From Halomonas sp. 54_146 (GTDB lineage: Bacteria; Pseudomonadota; Gammaproteobacteria; Pseudomonadales; Halomonadaceae): a DNA stretch of 64,000 nucleotides. The translations under genes were made by a program, and so were the position numbers. The stretch lies in assembly GCF_001507855.1 (NCBI RefSeq), contig NZ_LGEN01000005.1, positions 1 through 64,000 of the forward strand. Direction: 5' to 3'. This document shows positions 54,883-64,000 of the stretch, in pieces. Position 1 is the stretch's first letter. Every line of letters starts with the position of its first letter. The notes under the pieces are model-generated. The model did not search any database and was not told the origin of the DNA. It was given only the letters and a program-made list of their open reading frames with translations.

Positions 54883-56388
54883 TTACGCCGACTGAGCAAT
54901 GATTTCTTTCCATTTAGCGGGCCCGGTTTGATGCACGGATGTACCTTGGCTATCAACGGCAACGGTGACCGGCATATCTTCCACTTCAAATTCGTAGATC
55001 GCCTCCATGCCAAGATCCTCAAACCCTACCACGCGTGATTTCTTAATCGCTTGTGCGACAAGGTAGGCAGCGCCACCAACGGCCATTAAGTAAACCGCTT
55101 CATTATCACGAATGGCATCGATGGCCAGTTGCCCACGTTCTGCTTTACCCACCATGCCTAACAGGCCTGTTTCTTCCAGCATAGTACGGGTAAATTTATC
55201 CATCCGCGTGGCGGTGGTTGGGCCTGCAGGGCCGACAACTTCACTGTTAATTGGATCAACCGGGCCAACGTAATAGATAAACCGCCCTTTCATATCCACC
55301 GGCAGCGGCTCGCCGTTGGCTAGCATATCGACCATGCGCTTGTGAGCCGCATCGCGACCGGTCAACAGTTTGCCGTTGAGCAATAGTGTGTCACCCGGCT
55401 GCCAGGTTTTGACTTCAGCAGGCGTGACCGTATCAAGATTAACGCGTTTTACGTTAGCGCCGGCTTCGCGGGTAATTTCCGGCCAATCTTCAAGCTTAGG
55501 TGCTTCAAGCGCCGCGGGGCCAGAGCCATCCAGCGTAAAGTGGGTATGACGCGTTGCTGCGCAGTTGGGAATAATTGCGACGGGTTTGTTGGCCGCATGG
55601 GTCGGGTAGTCTTTGACTTTGATATCCAGCACGGTCGTTAAACCGCCAAGCCCCTGCGCGCCTATGCCGCTCTTGTTGATCTTGTCAAACAGCTCCAAAC
55701 GCAGCTCTTCAGCGCGATTGCTGGGGCCGCGGGCTTGGAGTTCCTGAATATCGATCGGATCAAGCAGCGCTTCTTTAGCGATCTGCATGGCTTTTTCAGC
55801 GGTCCCGCCGATACCGATACCCAACATGCCTGGCGGGCACCAACCAGCGCCCATTTTCGGCAATTGCTCCATTACCCAATCCACTACGCTGTCGGACGGG
55901 TTGAGCATGGCAAACTTGGATTTTGCTTCGCTGCCCCCACCCTTCGCGGCGACGTGGATATCCACGCGGTCACCGGGCACGATTTTGTGGTGAATAATCG
56001 CTGGCGTGTTGTCTTTCGTGTTAGCACGCTTGCCGTCTGGGTCTGCTAGTACAGATGCCCGCAAAATGTTGTCTGGCAGCAGGTAGGCACGACGCACACC
56101 TTCGTTAATCATGTCGTCTAGGCTCATATCCGCGTCCCAGGTAACGTTCATCCCCACGTGAACAAACACGGTGACGATGCCGGTATCCTGGCAAATCGGA
56201 CGATGCCCAGTGGCGCACATGCGAGAGTTAATCAAAATTTGTGCAATAGCATCTTTTGCGGCAGGGTTCTCTTCGCGCTCGTAAGCGGCAGCCATCGCAT
56301 CAATAAAATCTTTGGGATGGTAGTAAGAGATGTACTGGAGGGCATCGGCAACGCTTTGAATAACGTCGTCCTGGCGGATCACGGTCAT
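54883..56388 (-). CDS. Fumarate hydratase, class I (4Fe-4S)
   Basis: 501-residue iron-sulfur fumarase of the TCA cycle. Cluster cysteines are likely those in RPICQDTGIVTVF (about 64), IIPNCAATRHTHF (about 275) and further on; GGTAEKAMQIAKEA and VGPAGPTTATRMDKFT mark the beta domain. GGAGCTGTTAGTCC precedes the ATG. As an oxygen-sensitive cluster enzyme it depends on Fe-S repair proteins such as NfuA and YgfZ, also in this window. Confidence 0.95.
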   Translation of the reverse strand: MTVIRQDDVIQSVADALQYISYYHPKDFIDAMAAAYEREENPAAKDAIAQILINSRMCATGHRPICQDTGIVTVFVHVGMNVTWDADMSLDDMINEGVRRAYLLPDNILRASVLADPDGKRANTKDNTPAIIHHKIVPGDRVDIHVAAKGGGSEAKSKFAMLNPSDSVVDWVMEQLPKMGAGWCPPGMLGIGIGGTAEKAMQIAKEALLDPIDIQELQARGPSNRAEELRLELFDKINKSGIGAQGLGGLTTVLDIKVKDYPTHAANKPVAIIPNCAATRHTHFTLDGSGPAALEAPKLEDWPEITREAGANVKRVNLDTVTPAEVKTWQPGDTLLLNGKLLTGRDAAHKRMVDMLANGEPLPVDMKGRFIYYVGPVDPINSEVVGPAGPTTATRMDKFTRTMLEETGLLGMVGKAERGQLAIDAIRDNEAVYLMAVGGAAYLVAQAIKKSRVVGFEDLGMEAIYEFEVEDMPVTVAVDSQGTSVHQTGPAKWKEIIAQSA

Positions 56389-56484
56389 GGACTAACAGCT
56401 CCTAGGTTATCGTCTAGTCAGCGGCTTTCTTACGCATCTGCGAAAGTGCCGTCTTAGCGTGGAATAAGTATACCGTATTGTTAC

Positions 56485-56504
56485 TTATGCGGCATTATGC
56501 GGCA
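56485..56504. repeat. Exact 10-bp tandem duplication, fumarase-nei region
   Basis: TTATGCGGCA occurs at 56485-56494 and 56495-56504. Confidence 0.85.
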
Positions 56505-56572
56505 GCACTCCTCGGTAGTGGCGCTTTCGTCTATCGCTAATGCTGAGTTGATGTTTAAAATCCACAAGATAA

Positions 56573-56602
56573 CGGTATAACTTAGCACCGTATAAGTTAG
56601 CT
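56573..56602. repeat. Two 15-bp units at the 3' end of nei
   Basis: CGGTATAACTTAGCA (56573-56587) and CCGTATAAGTTAGCT (56588-56602), overlapping the nei stop codon (56601-56603, minus strand). Confidence 0.85.
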
Positions 56603-57422
56603 ATGCTGGCTGGCAGCGAGGGCATAAATAAAGCCTTCGCGACCCAACCATTGTGCGCTCAATAACCGCCCCACAGCGGTGGCACTCAAGGCCAGCACGC
56701 TCGAATACCGCAAAGCGCCACTGCCTGCGCGGTTCGCCCGCGTTAATCGCTTGATCAATCCAGGCTTGTGTATTGGTTACCCCGGCCTTTAGATAAGCCT
56801 GGTGGGTTACAGACACAATTTTCTCTGAGAGCAGCGCAATCTGGGAATCGGTTAAATCAATGGGGCGCAGCTGGGGGTGCAAATGGGTAAAAAAGAGTAT
56901 TTCAGAGCGTAAGTAGTTGCCCAGCCCCGCCACTAAGCCTTGATCAAGTAGCAAAGCGCCTAATCGCCGCTTCTGAAACTGCTTTAACCGCAAGCGCTGC
57001 TGCACTTGCTCAGCCGTGGTGTCTTGGCTTAGCAAATCCGGGCCCAAGCGAGATAAAAACGGGTGCTCAACAAGGTTCTCTTCGTGCCAGAGGGAAATAT
57101 CGGAGGCGCTGTAGAGGCTCGCACACCGCCCTTGTGCGCTTAATCGAACGCGCAGCGAGCGCTTGGTGTTAGGCGGTTTATCCTCGCTATGCAGCTTCCA
57201 AACTCCGTAGAGCTGATTGTGAGAATAAAGCACCCGCTGATCGGCGAACCGAATCAGCATCGCCTTGCCCCAGGTATCTATACGTGAGACGTGAATGCCG
57301 ATCAGTGACGAGGCGTGAACGGCAAGCTCAGGAAAGGCGAACCAGGCATCGTCAATCACCCGCCCGCCTATCTGCTTTTCAATACGGTCCGCTGCGCGGC
57401 GAATTTCTGGGCCTTCGGGCAT
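56601..57422 (-). CDS. nei: Endonuclease VIII (DNA glycosylase/AP lyase)
   Basis: 273-residue Fpg/Nei-family enzyme removing oxidised pyrimidines. It begins PEGPEIRRAADRIEKQIGG, which is Nei rather than MutM, with Pro1-Glu2 forming the catalytic N-terminus after Met removal; the damage-recognition segment VAGLGNYLRSEILF and zinc finger CHRCGAVIERTM with CPRC follow. It starts 4 bases after the uvrB stop, so base- and nucleotide-excision repair genes form one unit. Confidence 0.95.
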   Translation of the reverse strand: MPEGPEIRRAADRIEKQIGGRVIDDAWFAFPELAVHASSLIGIHVSRIDTWGKAMLIRFADQRVLYSHNQLYGVWKLHSEDKPPNTKRSLRVRLSAQGRCASLYSASDISLWHEENLVEHPFLSRLGPDLLSQDTTAEQVQQRLRLKQFQKRRLGALLLDQGLVAGLGNYLRSEILFFTHLHPQLRPIDLTDSQIALLSEKIVSVTHQAYLKAGVTNTQAWIDQAINAGEPRRQWRFAVFERAGLECHRCGAVIERTMVGSRRLYLCPRCQPA

Positions 57423-57426
57423 CCTG

Positions 57427-59451
57427 TTAACCCAGCGCCAGCTGTTTTTCTTTCATTTGATGAAGCTGGTCGCGAAGGCGCGCAGCCTCTTCAAACTCCA
57501 GATTTTGCGCTGCTTCAAACATGGCATCTTCAAGCTTGCTGATGGCACCCAGTAAGTCATGTTTGCTCATGCTAGCCAGATCATACTCAGCCGCGCTTTC
57601 CGCTACTTTGCGCTCGTTGCCACGGCGGCGGCTGCTCTTCTTGCCTGGTGCCTGGGCGGCTTCAAGAATATCAGCAACCGAACGCGTGACGGTTGTCGGT
57701 GTAATACCATGCTTTTCGTTATGCTCGGTTTGCTTGGCGCGGCGACGCTCAGTTTCATCGATTGCTTTTCGCATCGAGTCGGTAATGCGGTCACCGTAAA
57801 GAATCGCTTTACCATGCGCATTACGCGCCGCACGCCCAATGGTCTGAATTAACGAGCGCTCAGAGCGCAAGAAGCCTTCTTTATCCGCATCAAGAATCGC
57901 CACCAGCGAGACTTCAGGAATATCCAAACCCTCACGAAGCAAGTTGATACCCACCAGCACATCAAACTTGCCCAGGCGCAAATCGCGAATAATCTCGACC
58001 CGCTCGACGGTGTCAATATCCGAATGCAGGTAGCGCACGCGAATACCGTGTTCATCAAAGTAGTCGGTGAGATCCTCGGCCATGCGTTTAGTCAGCGTGG
58101 TCACCAGCACCCGTTCCCCGACGGCCGTGCGCAGGCCAATTTCCGAGAGGAGATCATCGACCTGGGTGCTGGCAGGGCGCACTTCAATTTCAGGGTCAAG
58201 CAGCCCCGTGGGTCGCACCACTTGCTCAACGGTTTGGCTGGCGTGTTCATCTTCATAGCGGCCTGGGGTGGCGGAAACAAAGATGGTTTGTGGAGAGATG
58301 GCCTCCCATTCTTCAAACTTCATCGGGCGGTTATCCAGCGCCGAAGGCAGCCGGAAACCATACTCGACCAGCGTTTCTTTGCGTGAACGGTCGCCTTTGT
58401 ACATGCCGCCTACCTGGGGCACGCTGACGTGAGATTCGTCGATAAACAGCAGTGCGTCATCAGGCAGGTAGTCAAAGAACGTTGGCGGGGGCTCGCCAGG
58501 GGCACGCCCCGAGAGGTAGCGCGAGTAGTTTTCAATGCCGTTGCAGTAGCCCAACTCCAGCATCATTTCGATATCATAAAGTGTGCGCTGCTCAAGGCGC
58601 TGCGCTTCTACCAGCCGTTCATGCTTGCGCATCCACTCCAGGCGCTCTTTCAGCTCGCCCTTAATTGCGTCGATGGCGCCTAAGATAGTCTCCCGTGGTG
58701 TCACATAGTGGGATTTAGGATAGATCGTCATGCGCGGCACTTCGCCGTGAACGGCACCGGTCAGCGGGTCAAACAGGCGAATGGTATCGATCTCGCTATC
58801 AAACAGCTCGACGCGCACCGCCTCTTCATCAGAGTCAGCGGGGAAAATATCGATTACATCGCCACGTACCCGGTAGGTACCGCGGCGGAAATCCATATCA
58901 TTACGGGTATATTGCAGCTCCGCCAAGCGGCGTAGAAAAGCGCGCTGGTCAATCAGTTCACCGCGGGAAAAATGCAGGCGCATCTTCAGATATTGATCCG
59001 GGTCGCCCAGACCGTAAATGGCCGAGACTGACACCACGATCAGCGCATCACGACGCTCAAGCAGCGCTTTCGTTGCCGAGAGGCGCATCTGCTCAATGTG
59101 GTCGTTGATTGAGGCGTCTTTCTCGATAAACGTATCGGACGAAGGCACATAGGCTTCCGGCTGATAGTAGTCGTAGTAGGAGACAAAATACTCTACCGCG
59201 TTATCAGGAAAAAACGCCTTAAACTCACCATAAAGCTGAGCAGCGAGGGTCTTGTTTGGTGCCATCACAATGGTTGGGCGCTGCTGCTGCTCCACCACAT
59301 TGGCCATGGTGAAGGTTTTCCCTGAGCCGGTGACGCCGAGCAGCGTTTGATGGGCAAGCCCTGATTCCAGGCCACTAATCAGCCCTTTAATGGCAGCCGG
59401 CTGGTCGCCAGCAGGCTGAAATTTTGACTGCAATCGAAAGGCTTTGCTCAT
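57427..59451 (-). CDS. uvrB: UvrABC excinuclease subunit B
   Basis: 674-residue damage-loading helicase of nucleotide-excision repair. Walker [16 protein letters not shown] at about 40, the beta-hairpin [12 protein letters not shown] at about 95, DEXX-type LFIDESHVS, helicase motifs [20 protein letters not shown], and the C-terminal UVR domain ([20 protein letters not shown]). TTTAGGAGCG precedes the ATG. Confidence 0.97.
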   Translation of the reverse strand: MSKAFRLQSKFQPAGDQPAAIKGLISGLESGLAHQTLLGVTGSGKTFTMANVVEQQQRPTIVMAPNKTLAAQLYGEFKAFFPDNAVEYFVSYYDYYQPEAYVPSSDTFIEKDASINDHIEQMRLSATKALLERRDALIVVSVSAIYGLGDPDQYLKMRLHFSRGELIDQRAFLRRLAELQYTRNDMDFRRGTYRVRGDVIDIFPADSDEEAVRVELFDSEIDTIRLFDPLTGAVHGEVPRMTIYPKSHYVTPRETILGAIDAIKGELKERLEWMRKHERLVEAQRLEQRTLYDIEMMLELGYCNGIENYSRYLSGRAPGEPPPTFFDYLPDDALLFIDESHVSVPQVGGMYKGDRSRKETLVEYGFRLPSALDNRPMKFEEWEAISPQTIFVSATPGRYEDEHASQTVEQVVRPTGLLDPEIEVRPASTQVDDLLSEIGLRTAVGERVLVTTLTKRMAEDLTDYFDEHGIRVRYLHSDIDTVERVEIIRDLRLGKFDVLVGINLLREGLDIPEVSLVAILDADKEGFLRSERSLIQTIGRAARNAHGKAILYGDRITDSMRKAIDETERRRAKQTEHNEKHGITPTTVTRSVADILEAAQAPGKKSSRRRGNERKVAESAAEYDLASMSKHDLLGAISKLEDAMFEAAQNLEFEEAARLRDQLHQMKEKQLALG

Positions 59452-59489
59452 CGTCGCTCCTAAACAAGGAAAATCTATATAAATAGAAA

Positions 59490-59897
59490 CTAAACTAAAC
59501 GCGTAGCGATATCGACCGTGGCCTGCGTCATCAATCGCTGAATAGGGCAGCGATGGCTGATGTCTTCAAGCCGGGCGCGCTGCTCTGGGTCATCAATACC
59601 GTGCAACTCTAAAGCAACATCCAGCTTATAAATGCCCTTTTTTTCCTGGCTATCATCACGCTGCACAGTGACGGTGATACCTTCAAGCGGCCACTCCTTA
59701 CGCTTGGCGTACATTTGCACGGTAATTGCTTTGCAGGTGCCTAGCGCGATATCAAAATAGTCATGGGGGTCAGGGGCACTGCCATCACCACCAAATTCCC
59801 GCGGTACATCGGCATACAGGTCTTCCAAACCTTCGACCTCAACCCGCTGCCTAAAAACATGATTGCGTTCACTGATAATGGTAATAGGTGTATGCAT
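59490..59897 (-). CDS. OsmC-family protein
   Basis: 135-residue OsmC/Ohr-fold protein. A conserved cysteine lies in [20 protein letters not shown] at about 53, and the second in [13 protein letters not shown] at about 115, the pair used by this family as peroxidase thiols. The start overlaps the upstream HMA-like gene's stop (TAATG, 59895-59899), so the two are co-translated. Likely a thiol peroxidase or related detoxifying enzyme; substrate not certain. Confidence 0.88.
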   Translation of the reverse strand: MHTPITIISERNHVFRQRVEVEGLEDLYADVPREFGGDGSAPDPHDYFDIALGTCKAITVQMYAKRKEWPLEGITVTVQRDDSQEKKGIYKLDVALELHGIDDPEQRARLEDISHRCPIQRLMTQATVDIATRLV

Positions 59898-60094
59898 TAG
59901 GATACCTTTATGCCTAGCTTGAGTTTCTCGATGGCATTGATCAACGTTTCACGCTTCGCTCTGCCCTCTACATCAGCGCCATGCCGGCCTACTTCAGCGC
60001 TATCAACGCCGTCCAGCATCATCAGCACTGTGGTGATTTTATTGACTTGATCAACCGTTTTGACCCCCTGAAAGGTTAATGATTGCTGTGCCAT
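59897..60094 (-). CDS. Small HMA-fold protein lacking the metal-binding CXXC
   Basis: 65 residues with the beta-alpha-beta-beta-alpha-beta outline of heavy-metal-associated domains: LTFQGVKTVDQVNKITTVLMMLDGVDSAEVGRHG, quoted as VKTVDQVNKITTVL and LDGVDSAEV, then ETLINAIEKLKLGI. The metal site MxCxxC is absent: there is no cysteine in the protein. It is therefore unlikely to be a metal chaperone; it may act as a binding partner of the OsmC protein it overlaps. GGGAAACGG precedes the ATG. Confidence 0.75.
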   Translation of the reverse strand: MAQQSLTFQGVKTVDQVNKITTVLMMLDGVDSAEVGRHGADVEGRAKRETLINAIEKLKLGIKVS

Positions 60095-60245
60095 GCCGTT
60101 TCCCTGTTTGTTGACCTATGCAAAACTGATACAAGGCAAAGAGTCTAGCACGCTAATGGTGCCTTGCAATCAGCACCTTCTGCCCACACCTAAGGGTTAG
60201 GCGTTTTTAACACGCCGCCTATTCACACTTGCATCAGGAGTCTTT

Positions 60246-61241
60246 ATGGCGCCCGCCACCACACTCAATGCCTCGTTTGGCAGCGTCCGCCTTACCCACT
60301 TAGCCGCTTTGGATGTGAAAGGTGCAGATGCAGAAAAGTTCTTGCAGGGGCAGACCAGTGCCCAAGTCAGTTTAGCCAATGGCAATTTCGCGCCATTAAC
60401 GTGTTTTTGTACACCGAAGGGGCGAATGCTGGCCAACGCTCAGCTGTTGCGCCTAAACGATGAACATTTTCGCCTGCTGCTCAGCGCTACGTTGCTGGAT
60501 GATTTAGCCAGCCATCTTAAAAAGTTCGCCGCTTTTTACCGCGCTGAACTAATCCCCCAGCCCGACCTTACATTGATTGGTGCTAGAGATGAGGCCCAAT
60601 CGCTGGCCGATCAGCTTGCCCTGCAACTTCCTGAGCAAGTGGGCACTCACACCAACCAAGTGGGCATTCACAACAACAGTGCTCAAGCCTTCGCCTTGCG
60701 CTGCCACGGTGAGACACCGCGTTGGCTATTGTGTTTCGATAACACTAGCCAGTCTGGCACTGGCTCTGCGATTGAGGATGATGAAACGAGCCGCAATGCT
60801 TGGCAGCTTGAGGATATCCGCAGCGGGTTGGCGTGGCTAACCGATGCCCAGCAAGATCATTTCCTACCGCAAATGCTTAACTGGGAAGCGCTGGGTGGCA
60901 TTAGCTTTAAAAAAGGCTGTTATACCGGCCAGGAAGTAGTTGCCCGAGCGCACTTTCGCGGCCAGGTAAAAAAGCGCTTGATGCGTCTTAGCTTAGAGAC
61001 GGCATCTTTGCCAGAAGTGGGTGCCAGCGTGGTTAATGGTGACGAGAAATCGGTGGGCGAGGTGGTGGTCAGCGCTTTTAACGAGCAAGGCGGCGTCGAA
61101 TTACTGGCGGTAATGAGCACAAAAATAGCGGAAGAGGCAACGCCACTCTATGTGGCGGGAGCGCCAGCTACCCTTCTTACATTACCTTATGCAATTGAGC
61201 GCGTGGATCCTGAACAGCTCGCCATCAGCATTAACGCCTAG
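60246..61241 (+). CDS. ygfZ: Folate-binding protein YgfZ
   Basis: 331-residue folate-dependent protein needed for activity of several Fe-S enzymes such as MiaB. The family signature is FKKGCYTGQEVVARAHFRG at about 225, with its conserved cysteine; SGLAWL and the QTSAQVSLANGNFAPLTCF region at the N-terminus also match. AGGAGTCTTT precedes the ATG. It is divergent from the OsmC/HMA unit. Confidence 0.94.
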   Translation: MAPATTLNASFGSVRLTHLAALDVKGADAEKFLQGQTSAQVSLANGNFAPLTCFCTPKGRMLANAQLLRLNDEHFRLLLSATLLDDLASHLKKFAAFYRAELIPQPDLTLIGARDEAQSLADQLALQLPEQVGTHTNQVGIHNNSAQAFALRCHGETPRWLLCFDNTSQSGTGSAIEDDETSRNAWQLEDIRSGLAWLTDAQQDHFLPQMLNWEALGGISFKKGCYTGQEVVARAHFRGQVKKRLMRLSLETASLPEVGASVVNGDEKSVGEVVVSAFNEQGGVELLAVMSTKIAEEATPLYVAGAPATLLTLPYAIERVDPEQLAISINA

Positions 61242-61271
61242 AGCTAGTATTAAGACCTAGCGTTGTTAGGC

Positions 61272-62033
61272 TTAAGGCAAGCCAAATAGCGTTGAAGCGG
61301 TAGCACTGCTCTGGGACGCAACCTGCTCTGCTGTTTGACCGCGCAGGGTGGCCACAACGTTACATACTTCTGCTACTCGGCAAGGCTCATTACGCATGCC
61401 CTGATAACCGCTTAGCGGCATATCGGGGCTGTCAGTTTCCAGTACAAAGGCATCATCAGGTAGCGCCTTGATCGTTCGCCGCAACCGGTTAGCGCGCTCA
61501 TAGGTCACTGCCCCGCCTACCCCCAGCTTGAACCCCAGACCAAGAAACGCCACCGCTTGCTCAATTGAGCCTGAAAAGGCGTGAATAAGGCCTGCTTTTG
61601 GCAGCGCTAGCTGGCGAAGGCGTTTGACGACCTTATCGTTGGCTTTTACACAGTGCACCACCACCGGCAGCGAATGCTGTTTAGCAAGCTGCAACTGGGC
61701 ATCAAAATAGCGCCACTGCGCTTCAAGGGTATCGGTAAAGCGGCCATCAATACCGCATTCGCCTACTGCTACGACGTCAGGATGTTCAGCGAGCAACTGA
61801 TCAAGCGCGTCAATATCCGACGCTTGATGCTCATCGACAAAGTACGGGTGTAGGCCAAGGCATACCGATGTATCCGCCCGCGCGCCAAGCGCCAGCACCT
61901 GCTGCCAGCGGGCGCGCGTTGTCCCCGGTACAATAAAGCGCCTGACACCCACTGCCTTCGCGGCCTCAAATACCTCAGTTCGATCACGATCGAACTGGGC
62001 AAAATCGAGATGGCAGTGGGCGTCAATTAGCAT
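61272..62033 (-). CDS. TatD-family metal-dependent hydrolase
   Basis: 253-residue TIM-barrel metallo-hydrolase. Metal ligands are seen in MLIDAHCHLDF (HxH), VVAVGECGID (Glu), LPVVVHCVKAND and LIHAFSG (His residues) and VLETDSPDMPLSG (Asp). TatD proteins show DNase or RNase-like activity. The start is ATG 62033 (MLIDAH), after a TTG in frame; the prfC stop is 8 bases upstream. Confidence 0.93.
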   Translation of the reverse strand: MLIDAHCHLDFAQFDRDRTEVFEAAKAVGVRRFIVPGTTRARWQQVLALGARADTSVCLGLHPYFVDEHQASDIDALDQLLAEHPDVVAVGECGIDGRFTDTLEAQWRYFDAQLQLAKQHSLPVVVHCVKANDKVVKRLRQLALPKAGLIHAFSGSIEQAVAFLGLGFKLGVGGAVTYERANRLRRTIKALPDDAFVLETDSPDMPLSGYQGMRNEPCRVAEVCNVVATLRGQTAEQVASQSSATASTLFGLP

Positions 62034-62041
62034 CAAAAGGC

Positions 62042-63631
62042 TTAGTGTTCGCGGGTAGGCTGGAAGCGAATATCCGGCCAGCGCTCCTGGGTCATCTGCA
62101 GATTCACCCGGGTAGGCGCGATATAGGTAAGATAACCGCCGCCATCAATCGCCAGGTTAGTGCTGGCTTTACGCTTAAACTCTTCCAGCTTTTTAGCATC
62201 TTCGCAGTAGACCCAGCGAGCGGTCTGCACATTGACGCCTTCATACAAGCAGTCGACCTTGTACTCTTCTTTAAGGCGGTGGGCGACCACATCAAACTGC
62301 AGGGTACCTACGGCACCGAGAATCAGGTCATTATTATCCATGGGCATAAAGACCTGGGTAGCGCCCTCTTCGGAAAGCTGCTGCAAGCCTTTTTGCAATG
62401 CTTTCATCTTTAACGGGTCTTTTAGCCGCACGCGTTTAAACAGCTCGGGGGCAAAGTGCGGTATGCCGGTAAAGCGCATGTCCTCACCCACGGTAAAGGT
62501 ATCGCCAATCTGAATCGTACCGTGGTTGTGAAGGCCGATAATATCGCCAGGCCAGGCCTCTTCCACTTGAGAGCGGTCGGAGGCCATAAAGGTCAATGCA
62601 TCGGCAATTTTGACGTCTTTACCAATACGCACATGGCGCATTTTCATGTTCTTTTCGTACTTGCCTGAACAAACCCGCAAAAAGGCGATGCGATCGCGGT
62701 GATTGGGGTCCATATTGGCCTGAATTTTAAACACGAAGCCCGTAAAGCGATCATCGTCGGCAGTGACAACCCGGGTATTGGTTTCATGAGACTGGGGTGG
62801 CGGCGCGTATTCAACAAAGCCATCCATCATCTCGCGAACCCCAAAGTTACCCATGGCAGTACCGAAATAGACGGGCGAAAGCTCACCGCGGCGATAAGCA
62901 TCCAGATCAAACTCATGGGAAGCCCCACGCACCAACTCCACTTCCATGCGTAGCTCTTCGGCCTGATCTTCACCTAAAACGGCATCTACTTCGGGGCTAT
63001 GCAAACCTTCAATGCGCTTATCATCGGGGATTCGGCTACCCTGCCCCTGGGTGTAAAGGTGAATCACATCGTTATAAAGATGGTAGACGCCTTTAAAGTG
63101 GCGCCCCATGCCAATCGGCCAAGTCATTGGCGCGCATTGGATATTCAGTACCGTTTCGACTTCGTCCATCACCTCAATCGGGTCACGGATATCGCGGTCC
63201 ATTTTATTGATAAAGGTGAGAATCGGCGTTGTGCGCAGCCGGCACACTTCCATCAACTTAATGGTGCGATCCTCAACGCCTTTGGCACCGTCGATCACCA
63301 TCAAGGCAGAGTCAACCGCGGTGAGCGTGCGGTAGGTATCTTCAGAGAAGTCTTCGTGACCGGGCGTATCCAGCAGGTTGACAATGCGCCCACCGTAGGG
63401 GAACTGCATGACCGAGGTCGTGACCGAGATACCCCGCTCCTGCTCCATTTTCATCCAGTCAGAGGTAGCATGGCGATCATTACGCTTACTTTTCACTGAA
63501 CCGGCTAGCTGGATCGCGTTTCCGAACAGCAGCATTTTTTCAGTGATGGTGGTTTTACCGGCATCAGGATGCGAAATGATAGCAAAGGTGCGTCTTAGCT
63601 CGGCTTCACGGGCTAGTTGAGTGTCTTTCAT
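62042..63631 (-). CDS. prfC: Peptide chain release factor 3
   Basis: 529-residue GTPase that recycles RF1/RF2 after termination. G1 [15 protein letters not shown] at about 19, G3 [16 protein letters not shown] at about 88, G4 INKMDRD at about 142, and RF3-specific segments such as FRLTTQ-like and [25 protein letters not shown] precedes the ATG. tatD follows in the same direction. Confidence 0.96.
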   Translation of the reverse strand: MKDTQLAREAELRRTFAIISHPDAGKTTITEKMLLFGNAIQLAGSVKSKRNDRHATSDWMKMEQERGISVTTSVMQFPYGGRIVNLLDTPGHEDFSEDTYRTLTAVDSALMVIDGAKGVEDRTIKLMEVCRLRTTPILTFINKMDRDIRDPIEVMDEVETVLNIQCAPMTWPIGMGRHFKGVYHLYNDVIHLYTQGQGSRIPDDKRIEGLHSPEVDAVLGEDQAEELRMEVELVRGASHEFDLDAYRRGELSPVYFGTAMGNFGVREMMDGFVEYAPPPQSHETNTRVVTADDDRFTGFVFKIQANMDPNHRDRIAFLRVCSGKYEKNMKMRHVRIGKDVKIADALTFMASDRSQVEEAWPGDIIGLHNHGTIQIGDTFTVGEDMRFTGIPHFAPELFKRVRLKDPLKMKALQKGLQQLSEEGATQVFMPMDNNDLILGAVGTLQFDVVAHRLKEEYKVDCLYEGVNVQTARWVYCEDAKKLEEFKRKASTNLAIDGGGYLTYIAPTRVNLQMTQERWPDIRFQPTREH

Positions 63632-63783
63632 TATGCCTCTTCGAATATGTGTACTCAGCGCCGTTAACTGTTTTTAATTAACTGGCCACCGCGCAATGAG
63701 CATTTTCCAATGCGGCAATTGTAACGCCTGGAGGCAGTTGTTGTCGCGGGTGGCTTCACGCTACCTGATTCCGAAGAAAGGCC

Positions 63784-63814
63784 AAAAAAAACGCTGACCA
63801 GGTCAGCGTTTTTT
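63784..63814. terminator. Strong bidirectional terminator upstream of prfC
   Basis: CGCTGAC (63792-63798) pairs with GTCAGCG (63802-63808); the stem extends through A and T runs on both sides. It ends the gene whose 3' end lies at 63851. Confidence 0.9.
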
Positions 63815-63850
63815 CACAGTTGGCGGCAACTAATGGTACCGTCAAAGACA

Positions 63851-64000
63851 TCAGACGTAGGTATTCACCTGCGTGCCTACATTGCCTTCTTTAGCGAGAT
63901 CTGGCTGAGCACCCGTATCTGCAGACGCCATGATTTCGGTCACTTGATCAGCCTGCGCATCCAAAGCTTCCGTAAACACCTGCATTTGGGCTTGTTCGGC
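63851..64000 (-). CDS. 3' end of a small gene, possibly YjfB-like putative motility protein (partial)
   Basis: The minus strand codes 49 residues to a TGA at 63851-63853. The visible part begins AEQAQMQVFTEALDAQADQ and ends NVGTQVNTYV. A helical Gln/Ala-rich stretch followed by a short linker and a C-terminal N-T-Y-hydrophobic end resembles YjfB family proteins (often annotated 'putative motility protein'). The start is outside the window. A terminator follows at 63784-63814, supporting a real gene end. Confidence 0.5.
   Translation of the reverse strand, partial: AEQAQMQVFTEALDAQADQVTEIMASADTGAQPDLAKEGNVGTQVNTYV

Overview
The window looks like chromosome of a moderately halophilic gammaproteobacterium of the Halomonas group (Halomonas/Vreelandella). 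The main evidence is a complete ectoine operon (ectA-ectB-ectC, 20351-22798) whose proteins closely match my recollection of Halomonas elongata EctA, EctB and EctC. The Pseudomonas-like neighbourhoods aspS-ruvCAB-ybgC-tolQRAB-pal-cpoB and ubiG-mupP-yciK agree with this. I see no rRNA, tRNA, CRISPR array, insertion sequence or prophage. Almost everything is housekeeping. The one accessory-looking unit is a KfrA-like DNA-binding protein divergent from a tyrosine recombinase (11726-14251). Layout: 1-3262 cytochrome b561, DUF2069/WrbA, a GGCT-like protein and SmrA. 3285-10701 sulfite reductase with its DUF934 partner, then MATE exporter and MetH. 11025-17086 NfuA, the KfrA/recombinase pair, SufE, and a yidD-hisI-zur cluster. 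16106-19481 the ATP-grasp ligase / 7TM inactive transglutaminase / retropepsin-like protease operon. 19728-26616 DUF3833 lipoprotein, ectoine operon, glutathione reductase, beta-carbonic anhydrase, cytochrome c', MsrA. 26690-35723 TamB/TamA, a coiled-coil membrane protein, Ugd and GalU. 35874-38068 UbiG, MupP, YciK. 38091-48400 the Tol-Pal, Ruv and AspRS block plus an FmdB-type zinc ribbon. 48710-56388 D-2-hydroxyacid dehydrogenase, acylphosphatase, BrkB-family protein, NMN adenylyltransferase-Nudix, HypT-like LysR regulator, cardiolipin synthase, class I fumarase. 56601-63631 Nei, UvrB, OsmC with a small HMA-fold protein, YgfZ, TatD and RF3. 63851-64000 the 3' end of a small, probably YjfB-like, gene. 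Several groups act together: envelope constriction and lipoprotein trafficking (Tol-Pal-CpoB, TamAB, Cls), osmoadaptation (ectABC), Fe-S biogenesis and repair (NfuA, SufE, YgfZ), DNA repair (RuvABC, UvrB, Nei), thiol/oxidative defence (Gor, MsrA, HypT-like, OsmC, WrbA), and cell-wall or UDP-sugar metabolism (MupP, GalU, Ugd). The most unusual signal is not a gene. More than twenty loci carry short degenerate tandem duplications. The unit is most often exactly 15 bp (range about 10-19 bp), each locus has its own unit sequence, and many arrays begin at the 3' end of a gene and include its stop codon. In three genes (cytochrome c' N-terminus, MsrA N-terminus, RuvC C-terminus) the units are part of the coding sequence. 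All of this was read by eye; no alignment or database search was run.
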